The notes below the pieces were generated by a model, which was not told the origin of the DNA, did no database searches, and saw nothing but the letters and a program-made list of their open reading frames with translations. From Treponema sp. UBA6367 (GTDB lineage: Bacteria; Spirochaetota; Spirochaetia; Treponematales; Treponemataceae): a stretch of 64,000 nt of DNA. Positions 7,419 through 14,946 of this stretch are shown in pieces. Position 1 is the stretch's first letter. The number at the start of each line of letters is the position of its first letter. The DNA is taken from assembly GCA_002437725.1 (NCBI GenBank), contig DJRF01000010.1:168960-232959 (forward strand). The letters run 5' to 3'. A program made the position numbers and the translations under genes.

Positions 7419-8631
7419 CTATAATTTTTTTGCAGAGCGTTCGTTTGAAAGATATAAAAAGAGCGATTTAACTTTTTTAATTTCAGTAATTCTTTTGCTA
7501 GGATTAGGAATTTTTACTCTATTTTTTTCTTCTCAAAACTATGCGATGCGCATTTTTGATGATTCTTTTTATTTTGTAAGAAGACAGCTTGTTTGTATAT
7601 CAATAGGAATCTTGCTTTTTTTAGTTTTAGCATTTGTTCCTCTTGAGTTAATAAAAAAATCTATTCCTGTTATTTTTGCTGTAACATTGGTACTGTGCAT
7701 TCTTACTTGTATTCCAGGAATTTCCATCGAAAAAAATGGCGCTAGAAGATGGATAAAAATGCCTTTTGGTTTTACACTTCAGACTTCTGAGCTTGTGAAA
7801 TTCACAATAATTATTTTTCTTGCAAATTTTTTTGATAAGCAAGCAAGCATTCCAAATCCAGAAGACCGAAATGTTGCCTCGGGCGTGTTTGTAATGCTTT
7901 TGTTTGTAGGGTTTGTTCTTGGCCAAAAAGATTTTTCAACATCTTTGTTTATTTTTTGCATCTGTTGTGCATTCTTTTGGCTGTGTGGCATGAAGATAAA
8001 ATGGATTTGGGTTATTGGAATTATAGGAATTGGATTTTCAGTTTTCTTTATAGTAACTGAAGAATATCGAATGGAACGAATAATTGCATTCCTAAATCCT
8101 ACTGAAAAGCAGCAGACCTCTAACTTTCAGAGCTTAGCTGCAAAAAGAGCTATTAGTTCTGGAGGATTATTGGGAGCTGGCATTGGAACTAGTTTAGTGC
8201 AGAGCAATAGTATTCCAGAAGTTCATTCAGACTACATTTTTGCAAGCTGGTCTGAAGCAATGGGATTTTTTGGAGTTTTGGCTTATTTTTCAGTTTTAGT
8301 TTTGTTTGCTGCTAGGGGAACTATAATTGCCTTGCATTGTACAAATCGTTTTGCAGCCTTTGCTTCTTTTGGATTTGTTTTTTCAATTGTAGCACAATCT
8401 CTTATGAACTGCGGGGTTGTTTGCGGTTTGCTCCCATCTACAGGAATTCCATTACCTTTCTTTTCTTTAGGTGGTTCTTCTATAATAGTAACACTTGCAA
8501 TGTGTGGATTTGTACTAAACGCTAGCAGAGCTAATACCGAAAATGAAATTGAAGTAAAGGTATCTGATAATTACACCGAATTTACTAATATTGACAGCAT
8601 TGATGATATTGTTGGAGAAACTTATGAGTGA
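7411..8631 (+). CDS. ftsW: FtsW, SEDS-family septal peptidoglycan polymerase
   Basis: Integral membrane SEDS glycosyltransferase that polymerises lipid II at the septum with a partner class B penicillin-binding protein. The protein is 406 residues with about ten hydrophobic segments starting near residue 20. It carries the SEDS loop around KNGARRWIKMPFGFTLQTSELVKF (catalytic-Asp region is less clear), SGGLLGAGIGTS, EVHSDYIFASWSEAMGFFG and the C-terminal GIPLPFFSLGGSSI. RodA is a relative, but the position between murF and ftsQ favours FtsW. GGAGAG at 7400 fixes the ATG at 7411 rather than the upstream in-frame TTG. Confidence 0.9.
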   Translation: MSSYNFFAERSFERYKKSDLTFLISVILLLGLGIFTLFFSSQNYAMRIFDDSFYFVRRQLVCISIGILLFLVLAFVPLELIKKSIPVIFAVTLVLCILTCIPGISIEKNGARRWIKMPFGFTLQTSELVKFTIIIFLANFFDKQASIPNPEDRNVASGVFVMLLFVGFVLGQKDFSTSLFIFCICCAFFWLCGMKIKWIWVIGIIGIGFSVFFIVTEEYRMERIIAFLNPTEKQQTSNFQSLAAKRAISSGGLLGAGIGTSLVQSNSIPEVHSDYIFASWSEAMGFFGVLAYFSVLVLFAARGTIIALHCTNRFAAFASFGFVFSIVAQSLMNCGVVCGLLPSTGIPLPFFSLGGSSIIVTLAMCGFVLNASRANTENEIEVKVSDNYTEFTNIDSIDDIVGETYE

Positions 8632-9472
8632 TTTAAGTCTTAGATTTGAAGATTATGATGAAGGATTTTTTCAGTCTGAAAAAAAAGACTTTGAAAGTGT
8701 TGAAAAAACTGAAAAATCTGATGATAAAATTGTAAAAGCTGTTAAAATTATTTTCGCTGTGCTTATCTCGTGCATAGTTTTGGAATTTTGCTTCTATATG
8801 TTTATTCGTCCTAGTCTTTCTGCCCCAAGAGTTTCTGTGTCTGGGCAAAGTTCTTATACTCCTCAAGAAGTTGTAGGCATGCTAAAACCTATGAATGTAA
8901 AAAACTGGTTTGACTTTGATGTAGAATCTGCAGTTTCTATACTTGCTAGCGTTAGCGGCTTTGATTCTGTGACTGTAAAAAAATCTTTTCCAGACAAAAT
9001 TTATATTAGCATAGTAGAACGAGAACCAGTTGCAATGACTTTTATAAACAATAGTGGCAGAAGCATTCCAGTTCTAATTGATAAAAATGGAGTTATTTTT
9101 CCAGAAAGAAATAAAAAATCGTATGCTTCTTATATTCCTATTATTTCGGGATTGCCTGTGGAACATCTTACGGAAGGAATGAGAATTCCTATGAAATATA
9201 GAAGTCTTATTGATCAAATTTCTGTTATCAGGAGTATTTCTCAAAAGTATTTTGCAGCAATTTCTGAAATTTGTGTTGTCCCGAAGGAATATGGCAACTA
9301 TGAGTTGGTTTTAATTCCTGTGGGTTCAAAAATAAAAGTTCTTACCGATCGCTCATTGAATGAAGACGCATTAAAGTATATGATGGTGGCACTTGATGTG
9401 GTAAACTCAATAGAACCCGATGTTTCAGAAATAGATTTGAGATACGGTTCTGTTTCTTACAGAAGAAAATGA
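8624..9472 (+). CDS. ftsQ: FtsQ/DivIB-type division protein with POTRA domain
   Basis: Bitopic protein of 282 residues. It has an acidic cytoplasmic tail of about 40 residues (FEDYDEGFFQSEKKDF), one membrane helix at about 45-65 (IIFAVLISCIVLEFCFYMFI) and a periplasmic POTRA domain at about 70-140 (VSVSGQSSYTPQEVVGML.., SFPDKIYISIVEREPVA). FtsQ scaffolds FtsL, FtsB and FtsW/FtsI. The VEREP segment is typical of FtsQ/DivIB. Start ATG 8624 overlaps the ftsW stop by eight bases and has GGAG at 8614. Order ftsW-ftsQ-ftsA-ftsZ supports the call. An R1 repeat separates it from ftsA. Confidence 0.87.
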   Translation: MSDLSLRFEDYDEGFFQSEKKDFESVEKTEKSDDKIVKAVKIIFAVLISCIVLEFCFYMFIRPSLSAPRVSVSGQSSYTPQEVVGMLKPMNVKNWFDFDVESAVSILASVSGFDSVTVKKSFPDKIYISIVEREPVAMTFINNSGRSIPVLIDKNGVIFPERNKKSYASYIPIISGLPVEHLTEGMRIPMKYRSLIDQISVIRSISQKYFAAISEICVVPKEYGNYELVLIPVGSKIKVLTDRSLNEDALKYMMVALDVVNSIEPDVSEIDLRYGSVSYRRK

Positions 9473-9494
9473 TTTAGGATTTTAAAAAAAAACT

Positions 9495-9546
9495 AAAACG
9501 GCTGAGTCAAGCTCTTTCGCGTAAGCGTACCTTGACCAGGTGTATT
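9495..9546 (+). repeat. R1 repeat, copy A (ftsQ-ftsA gap)
   Basis: ACGGCTGAGTCAAG, then CGC-GTAA-GCG, then TACCTTGACCAG and TGTATT. This copy lacks the first hairpin but keeps the main stem and has a 3-bp stem closing a GTAA loop. It ends 23 bases before the ftsA ATG and just before its AAGGGG ribosome site. Confidence 0.75.
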
Positions 9547-9568
9547 CTTGCCAAGGGGTAAAGTCTAA

Positions 9569-10816
9569 ATGGTAGTAGGACTTGACATAGGAACTAGTTG
9601 TATAAGAGTTGCTATAGGTGATTATGACGAAAATGGTGTTTTCAGAATTTTTGGCACATCGTCGGAAAAGTCTGTAGGTCTTAGAAATGGAAACATAGTA
9701 AATATAGAAGCTGCTTCTAATACAATTCGAAAAGCAATTGAAAATGCAGAGCAAAATGCTGGCGTTGAAGTTGCATCTTGTTTTGTAACAATTGGCGGAG
9801 ACCAAATAGAAGGGCTTAACGCAACAGGAAAAGTTGCCGTTTCTAAAAAAAGTAAATCCCAGCAAGAAATTGGTCCTGACGATATTGCTCGCGTAAAGGA
9901 ATCTGCAACCGCTGTTCAAATGTCTTTAGACAGGGAAATGCTTCATGTTATTACGCAGGAATACATTGTTGATCATATCCATGGAATAAAAGATCCGATG
10001 CACCGGCTTGGAGTTTGCCTTGAAGCTTCTGTGCACATAATTACAGCCTCGCTTACAGCTATAAAAAATATGGGGCTGTGCATAAATCGCGCAGGTTATT
10101 CTGTTGATGGAGTAATGTTAAAGACTTTAGCAGCTACTCACACTGTTGTAAACGATGATGAATCAGAGCTTGGCTCTATTGTGATAGATTTAGGAGCTGG
10201 AACTACAGATTTTCTAGTTTTGGTTCATGGAGCTCCTATTTGTACAGCTTCTATTCCTCTTGGCGGAAATATTGTGACGAATGATGTGGCTCAAGTTTTA
10301 GGAATAGGAATAAATGAGGCTGAGCGAATAAAAGTTGAATCTGGCAGCTGTTGGGAAGAAAATATCGATCATCGCCAAAAAGTCATAATAAATGGTGTAG
10401 GAGGTCAACCTCCTAGAGAAATTTTGCAGTCGGAGTTGTGTCAAATTATTGAACCTCGAATGGAAGAAATTTTTACGATGGTCATAAATAAAATTATGGA
10501 AAAAACTAACGTGACACAACTTTCTGGAAACATAATTCTTACTGGTGGCGGCGCCCGCATGAATGGAATAATAGAACTTGTTCAGAATGTTTTTCAAACT
10601 TCTGCGGTTAGAATTGGAACTCCAGAGCGCCTTGGTGGAATTGAAGAAGATTATTCTGGACCGGAGTGGGATAGTGTTATTGGTCTTGTAAAAGCTTGCA
10701 AAGATAATAAGGTTAAAAAAACAAAAAAGAATAAAAAAGCGGGATTTTCGTCTGGAAATAAACAGTCTAATTCAAAGGAAAATCCTGTTGTAAAATTTTT
10801 AAAATCTTTATTCTAA
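9569..10816 (+). CDS. ftsA: FtsA, actin-like membrane anchor of the Z-ring
   Basis: FtsA tethers FtsZ to the inner membrane and recruits later division proteins. The 415-residue ATPase shows the actin-fold phosphate loops VVGLDIGTSCIRVAIGD at the N-terminus and IVIDLGAGTTDFLVL at about 210, an adenosine loop LTGGGARMNGI near 330, and the 1C subdomain between. The last residues NPVVKFLKSLF form the amphipathic membrane-targeting helix, after a lysine-rich linker. AAGGGG at 9553 supports ATG 9569. Upstream lies R1 copy A; 15 bases downstream ftsZ begins. Confidence 0.94.
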   Translation: MVVGLDIGTSCIRVAIGDYDENGVFRIFGTSSEKSVGLRNGNIVNIEAASNTIRKAIENAEQNAGVEVASCFVTIGGDQIEGLNATGKVAVSKKSKSQQEIGPDDIARVKESATAVQMSLDREMLHVITQEYIVDHIHGIKDPMHRLGVCLEASVHIITASLTAIKNMGLCINRAGYSVDGVMLKTLAATHTVVNDDESELGSIVIDLGAGTTDFLVLVHGAPICTASIPLGGNIVTNDVAQVLGIGINEAERIKVESGSCWEENIDHRQKVIINGVGGQPPREILQSELCQIIEPRMEEIFTMVINKIMEKTNVTQLSGNIILTGGGARMNGIIELVQNVFQTSAVRIGTPERLGGIEEDYSGPEWDSVIGLVKACKDNKVKKTKKNKKAGFSSGNKQSNSKENPVVKFLKSLF

Positions 10817-10831
10817 ACAGGTGGTGGGAAT

Positions 10832-12121
10832 ATGGAATACGAAGTAATAAGTAAAACTGGGTCTAATCTTGGGGAAGAAAGTCCTACTCATATAAAAGTT
10901 GTAGGTTGCGGTGGCGGCGGCGGAAATGCTGTAAACTGCATGATTGACGCTGAAATTAAAGGTGTAGATTTTGTCGCTTTAAATACAGATCTTCAGGCAT
11001 TAAAGCGTTCTAAAGCAGAGTATAAACTTCAAATTGGTCAAAAAATTTCTGGTGGTTTGGGAGCAGGCGGAAATCCAGAAGTAGGCGAAGAGGCTGCCAA
11101 AGAAGAAGAGGAGGCTATTCGCAATATTTTAAAAGGTTCGGACATGGTTTTTGTTACTGCAGGAATGGGCGGTGGTACAGGAACTGGTTCCGCTCCTATA
11201 GTCGCTCGTATTGCTCGTGAACTAGGAGCTCTTACTGTGGCTGTAGTTACAACTCCTTTTAATTTTGAAGGGAAATTAAGAATGCACCAGGCTGAAGAAG
11301 GCATAAAAAAACTTCGCGCTTCAGTAGATTCTTTAATTGTAATTCCAAATCAGCAAGTTTTTAAAGATATGGAGAAAAATCTTACTGTGCAAAATGCATT
11401 CCGCATTATTGATGACATTTTGCGGCAGGGAGTTCAAGGAATTTCAGATATAATTACAAAGCCTGGACTTGTTAATAGAGATTTTAATGATGTTGAATCT
11501 GTTATGAAAGGTCAGGGAGATGCTATCCTTGGAACTGGAATTGGCAAGGGGGAAAACCGTGCTGTTGACGCTGCGACTGCAGCCATAAATAACAAATTGC
11601 TTGAAAATGTACGCATAGATGGCGCAAAGAATGTGCTTATCAATATTTGCGGCAATAGCGGTGTTTGCATGGCTGAATGTGATGAAATTGCAAATATTGT
11701 AACAGCAAGCGCAAATCCTGACGCAAAAGTTCTTTGGGGACAAGTTATAGATGATTCAATGGAAGATTCAATCTGTGTAACTGTAATCGCTACAGGATTT
11801 AATAAAAACACTCCTGAAGAATCTGAAGTTGAAGAAGTTGTTCAAAAAGAAGAAAAAACTGTTGAAGATTCAAATCATATTTCTGTATCAGATTTCAATA
11901 TGCTTCTTTCTGGAAAAAGTTCAAAGAGTTCCATGGATTCACCAGAGCTTTTTGATGAAGAGCCTTCTGCCCAAAATGACTCTTTGCCTGGAAATATAAG
12001 TCCAGATCAGTACGGAACAATGACGCCAAAAGGCAAGATAGATCCTGATGACATAAATACTCCTACAGTCCTTAGGAAAAAGAATGGATATTCAGCAACA
12101 ATTAATTTTAACAGAAGATAA
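10832..12121 (+). CDS. ftsZ: FtsZ, tubulin-like cell division GTPase
   Basis: Polymerises into the Z-ring at midcell. In the 429-residue protein the nucleotide-binding GCGGGGGNAVNCM is at about 25-37, the tubulin signature GMGGGTGTGS at 111-120, and the T7 catalytic loop with D and V residues (GISDIITKPGLVNRDF) near 207. A variable acidic linker (about 325-400) leads to the conserved C-terminal peptide DDINTPTVLRKK that binds FtsA, followed by a short extra tail. GGTGG precedes the ATG. The 3' end overlaps the xer gene by 38 bases. Confidence 0.96.
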   Translation: MEYEVISKTGSNLGEESPTHIKVVGCGGGGGNAVNCMIDAEIKGVDFVALNTDLQALKRSKAEYKLQIGQKISGGLGAGGNPEVGEEAAKEEEEAIRNILKGSDMVFVTAGMGGGTGTGSAPIVARIARELGALTVAVVTTPFNFEGKLRMHQAEEGIKKLRASVDSLIVIPNQQVFKDMEKNLTVQNAFRIIDDILRQGVQGISDIITKPGLVNRDFNDVESVMKGQGDAILGTGIGKGENRAVDAATAAINNKLLENVRIDGAKNVLINICGNSGVCMAECDEIANIVTASANPDAKVLWGQVIDDSMEDSICVTVIATGFNKNTPEESEVEEVVQKEEKTVEDSNHISVSDFNMLLSGKSSKSSMDSPELFDEEPSAQNDSLPGNISPDQYGTMTPKGKIDPDDINTPTVLRKKNGYSATINFNRR

Positions 12122-13019
12122 AAAGTCTGTAAAAATCGGGCAGTTTCTTTCTAGTTTTTACACAGAGCTTTTGCTAGTGGAAAGACATTCAGAAGAAACT
12201 GCAAAAACCTACCGCCTTTGCGCAGAAATTTTCTTAGACTGGTGCGCTTCCTCCAAAATAAAGCTTTCTAATGTGTCTGTGCAAAATTTAATATATTACT
12301 TTGCCTGGAGAAAAACTTCTGGTTGTACGTCAATAACTTTATCGAAAGATCTTTCAGCCTTGCGCTCTTTAGGCGAATACCTGGTTAGAAATGATATTTG
12401 GACAGAAAATCTTGCTCTTTTGCTGGAGCGTCCAAAAGCGTCTAGAAATTTGCCAAAAGTGCTTTCTGTATCTGAAGTTGACACAATCCTTTCTTCCATT
12501 GATGATTCAACTCCTGTTGGAATAAGAGATGCTGCTCTGTTTGAGCTTATTTATTCATGTGGACTTCGAATTAGCGAGGCATGCTCTTTGCTAGTTCAAA
12601 ATCTTCACCTTAACGAAAATATTATTTTAGTGCGCGGAAAAGGTGATAAAGAACGCATAGTTCCTTTTGGAGAGGAAGCCAAGGTAAAATTATTGCGCTA
12701 TATTAATGAGGCCAGGCCAATTCTTACAAAAAACAGAATTGTTGCTCAGTTATTTGTGAATTATAAGGGCGAGCCAATTAGCAGAAAAGGCGTTTGGAAA
12801 AAATTTAAGGAAATTGAAGCAATTTCAGGAATTGATGCAAAAGTTCATACTTTAAGGCATTCCTTTGCAACCCACTTATTGGCAGGCGGAGCCGACTTGC
12901 GTTCTGTGCAAGAGCTTTTAGGACACTCTGATTTGTCAACAACTCAAATCTATACTCATGTGGAAGATAAGCAGCTAGAAAATCAGCATAAAAAATATTT
13001 TCCTGGTCATTCTGGCTGA
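12084..13019 (+). CDS. Tyrosine recombinase, XerC/XerD type (first copy)
   Basis: Site-specific recombinase that resolves chromosome dimers at dif with a partner Xer protein. The 311-residue protein has an N-terminal SAM-like core-binding domain at about 15-105 and a catalytic domain. The catalytic set is visible: Arg in GLRISEAC, Lys in GKGDKERIV, HTLRHSF, GHSDL and the Tyr in TTQIYTH. It starts inside the last 38 bases of ftsZ with AGGA six bases before the ATG, so it is probably co-translated with ftsZ. A second Xer gene lies at 17182. Which one is XerC and which XerD cannot be settled from sequence alone. Confidence 0.9.
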   Translation: MDIQQQLILTEDKKSVKIGQFLSSFYTELLLVERHSEETAKTYRLCAEIFLDWCASSKIKLSNVSVQNLIYYFAWRKTSGCTSITLSKDLSALRSLGEYLVRNDIWTENLALLLERPKASRNLPKVLSVSEVDTILSSIDDSTPVGIRDAALFELIYSCGLRISEACSLLVQNLHLNENIILVRGKGDKERIVPFGEEAKVKLLRYINEARPILTKNRIVAQLFVNYKGEPISRKGVWKKFKEIEAISGIDAKVHTLRHSFATHLLAGGADLRSVQELLGHSDLSTTQIYTHVEDKQLENQHKKYFPGHSG

Positions 13020-13035
13020 ATAATGTAAAAAAACT

Positions 13036-13063
13036 TTGCAAATTTTGATTTACTATGTATATT
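13036..13063 (+). promoter_or_regulatory. Possible promoter of the TPR-lipoprotein/dprA unit
   Basis: TTGCAA (13036-13041) and TATATT (13058-13063) are 16 bases apart. It would restart transcription after the division cluster. Confidence 0.45.
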
Positions 13064-13117
13064 ATTTATATTAGCAGAAAAAGTTGCTTTCTATTCTTTT
13101 TATAGGGGAAAATTAAA

Positions 13118-13873
13118 GTGAAAAATAAAGTTTTTTTGTTTTGCGGATTGCTTTCAGTAGCCTTTTTGTTATCAAGCTGTAATTATTCAAATAAAAAATT
13201 GCTCCAAAAGCGATTAGAGAATATGCAGCGAGCTTCAAAAACTCCTGTTTCAGTTGAAGAAATAAAATCTGCAATAAACAAATATGATGAAGAATCTTCT
13301 GAAGTAGTTAAAAAAAATTCGCAAGTTGGAATTTGGTATAAAATACTAGGAACCCGCTATATTGATAAAAAAATGTATGGAGAAGCATTGGAATGTTTTG
13401 AAAAATCTCTTGAATACTATCCAGAAAATCCAAATCTTTATTATTACATTGGCCGTTGTGCTGCTGCGATGAGCAGAACTGTTTTTGAAAATGATATGTA
13501 CCGCGACCCTAAAAAAAAGCAAAGCTATTTAAAAATGTGCGAAGAATCTTACATTCAAGCATTGCAACTAGATCCTCGTTATTCTACTGTTTTGTATTCC
13601 TTGGGTGTTCTTTACACTTACGGTGCTATACCTGGTGAAATCGGGCTAAACGAGCCGGAGAAGGCAATTCCGTATCTTCTTAGATTTTTAGAAATAGAAA
13701 CCAAAGATACTTCAGGGATGTTTGCGCTTGCTAGAGCTTATGCTGTTACTGGCAGTTATGAAAAAGCTGTTGAAATGTACGATAAAATTATTTCTATAAC
13801 AAAATCTGCGCAAATTAAAGCTGACGCAGAAGCAAATAAGAAACAGGTTTTAGATGCTTCCTATGGATTATAA
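13118..13873 (+). CDS. TPR-repeat lipoprotein
   Basis: The 251-residue protein has a lipoprotein signal, MKNKVFLFCGLLSVAFLLSSC, giving a lipidated Cys at about 21. Two or more tetratricopeptide repeats follow: KILGTRYIDKKMYGEALECFEKSLEYYPENPNLYYYIG, SYIQALQLDPRYSTVLYSLGVLYTYG, and MFALARAYAVTGSYEKAVEMYDKII. TPR lipoproteins usually scaffold envelope complexes; no specific partner is visible. It sits between xer and dprA, and dprA starts 20 bases inside its 3' end, suggesting one transcript. Confidence 0.78.
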   Translation: MKNKVFLFCGLLSVAFLLSSCNYSNKKLLQKRLENMQRASKTPVSVEEIKSAINKYDEESSEVVKKNSQVGIWYKILGTRYIDKKMYGEALECFEKSLEYYPENPNLYYYIGRCAAAMSRTVFENDMYRDPKKKQSYLKMCEESYIQALQLDPRYSTVLYSLGVLYTYGAIPGEIGLNEPEKAIPYLLRFLEIETKDTSGMFALARAYAVTGSYEKAVEMYDKIISITKSAQIKADAEANKKQVLDASYGL

Positions 13874-14903
13874 AAATAAAGACCCTCTTTTGCTTATTTC
13901 TTTAGCAAGAATAACTTTTTTGTCTCTTGCTGAAAAAATAAATTTGCTAAAAAATCTTGACAGTTTCAATAGCCTTGCGTTACTGTCTATAGAAGATATA
14001 TCAAAATATGTAAATCGGAGTATAAAAGTTTCTTCTTGGAATGGAAAGAAAAATTTGCTTTATGCGCAAAAAGAGCTTTCTATTCTTGAAGCAAAAAATA
14101 TTGGCTATCTTGCGTATGGCGAAGAAGATTATCCGGCTTTGCTGCGAGAAATTCCAAACGCTCCTTTTTTGCTTTTTTACAGAGGGAATGTAAATGCTCT
14201 TGTGTCTGGAAAAACCGTTTCTGTTGTTGGAACAAGGCGTATTTCTCCTGAATCTAAGATGGCTGCCCAAAAGTTCTCCTACGATGCTGTAAATGACGGC
14301 TGCACAGTTGTAAGCGGTCTTGCATACGGAGTTGACAGTGCTGCTCATCAAGGTTGCATAAATGCTTATTTTGATATTTTAGAAAATTCAGAAAAAAAAT
14401 CTGCGGGAAAAACAGTAGCAGTGCTGCCTTGCGGTTGCGATACAATTGTGCCTTCCTCAAATGCCAGGCTTGCCCAAAAGATTCTTTCTTGCGGCGGTTG
14501 CATCGTAAGCGAGTATGTTCCAGGAACTCCTGCGCAAGCGTGGCGGTTTGTCCAGCGCAATAGAATAGTTGCAGGACTTTCCCCGTCAACAGTTGTAATT
14601 CAAGCGCCTGCCGGTAGCGGGGCTTTGTTGACTGCTGGCTTTGCTTTGGAATATAACAGGGATGTTTTATTTCATTCTTCGGGATTTTGTGAAAATTCTA
14701 AAAAAATCGCTCATTCTGTTTATGAAGATTTGAAAAAAAAGGTTTTGCAAAATCAGGCTCACAGGTCAAAATTGGAAAGCACTTCTGAAATGTTTGTTGA
14801 ATCTGGAGCTTCTGTTGTAGACAGTTATTCGGATTTTCAAAAGTGTGTTTTGGCGCCTCCCGGAACTCATAAAATAAAAATGGAGCAAATGACTTTGTTT
14901 TAG
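13854..14903 (+). CDS. dprA: DprA/Smf, DNA-processing protein
   Basis: DprA loads RecA on incoming single-stranded DNA in transformable bacteria; many non-competent bacteria also keep it. The 349-residue protein has an N-terminal helical part and the Rossmann-like core with VSVVGTRRISPES at about 123, VVSGLAYGVDSAAH at about 145, VAVLPCGCDTIVPSSN and VQRNRIVAGLSPSTVVIQA, ending TAGFALEYNRDVLF. The last about 60 residues are less conserved. ATG 13854 is 20 bases inside the lipoprotein gene with AGG in front; a second ATG at 13863 has no ribosome site. I see no competence pilus genes in the window. Confidence 0.92.
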   Translation: MLPMDYKNKDPLLLISLARITFLSLAEKINLLKNLDSFNSLALLSIEDISKYVNRSIKVSSWNGKKNLLYAQKELSILEAKNIGYLAYGEEDYPALLREIPNAPFLLFYRGNVNALVSGKTVSVVGTRRISPESKMAAQKFSYDAVNDGCTVVSGLAYGVDSAAHQGCINAYFDILENSEKKSAGKTVAVLPCGCDTIVPSSNARLAQKILSCGGCIVSEYVPGTPAQAWRFVQRNRIVAGLSPSTVVIQAPAGSGALLTAGFALEYNRDVLFHSSGFCENSKKIAHSVYEDLKKKVLQNQAHRSKLESTSEMFVESGASVVDSYSDFQKCVLAPPGTHKIKMEQMTLF

Positions 14904-14946
14904 AATAAAGTAGAAATTAATTTTCTATATAAGATAAGGAATGATT

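Noticed and set aside
9482..9919. 145-codon minus-strand frame across R1 copy A and the ftsA start
   Set aside because: It overlaps the conserved FtsA N-terminus and the repeat, and has no family resemblance.
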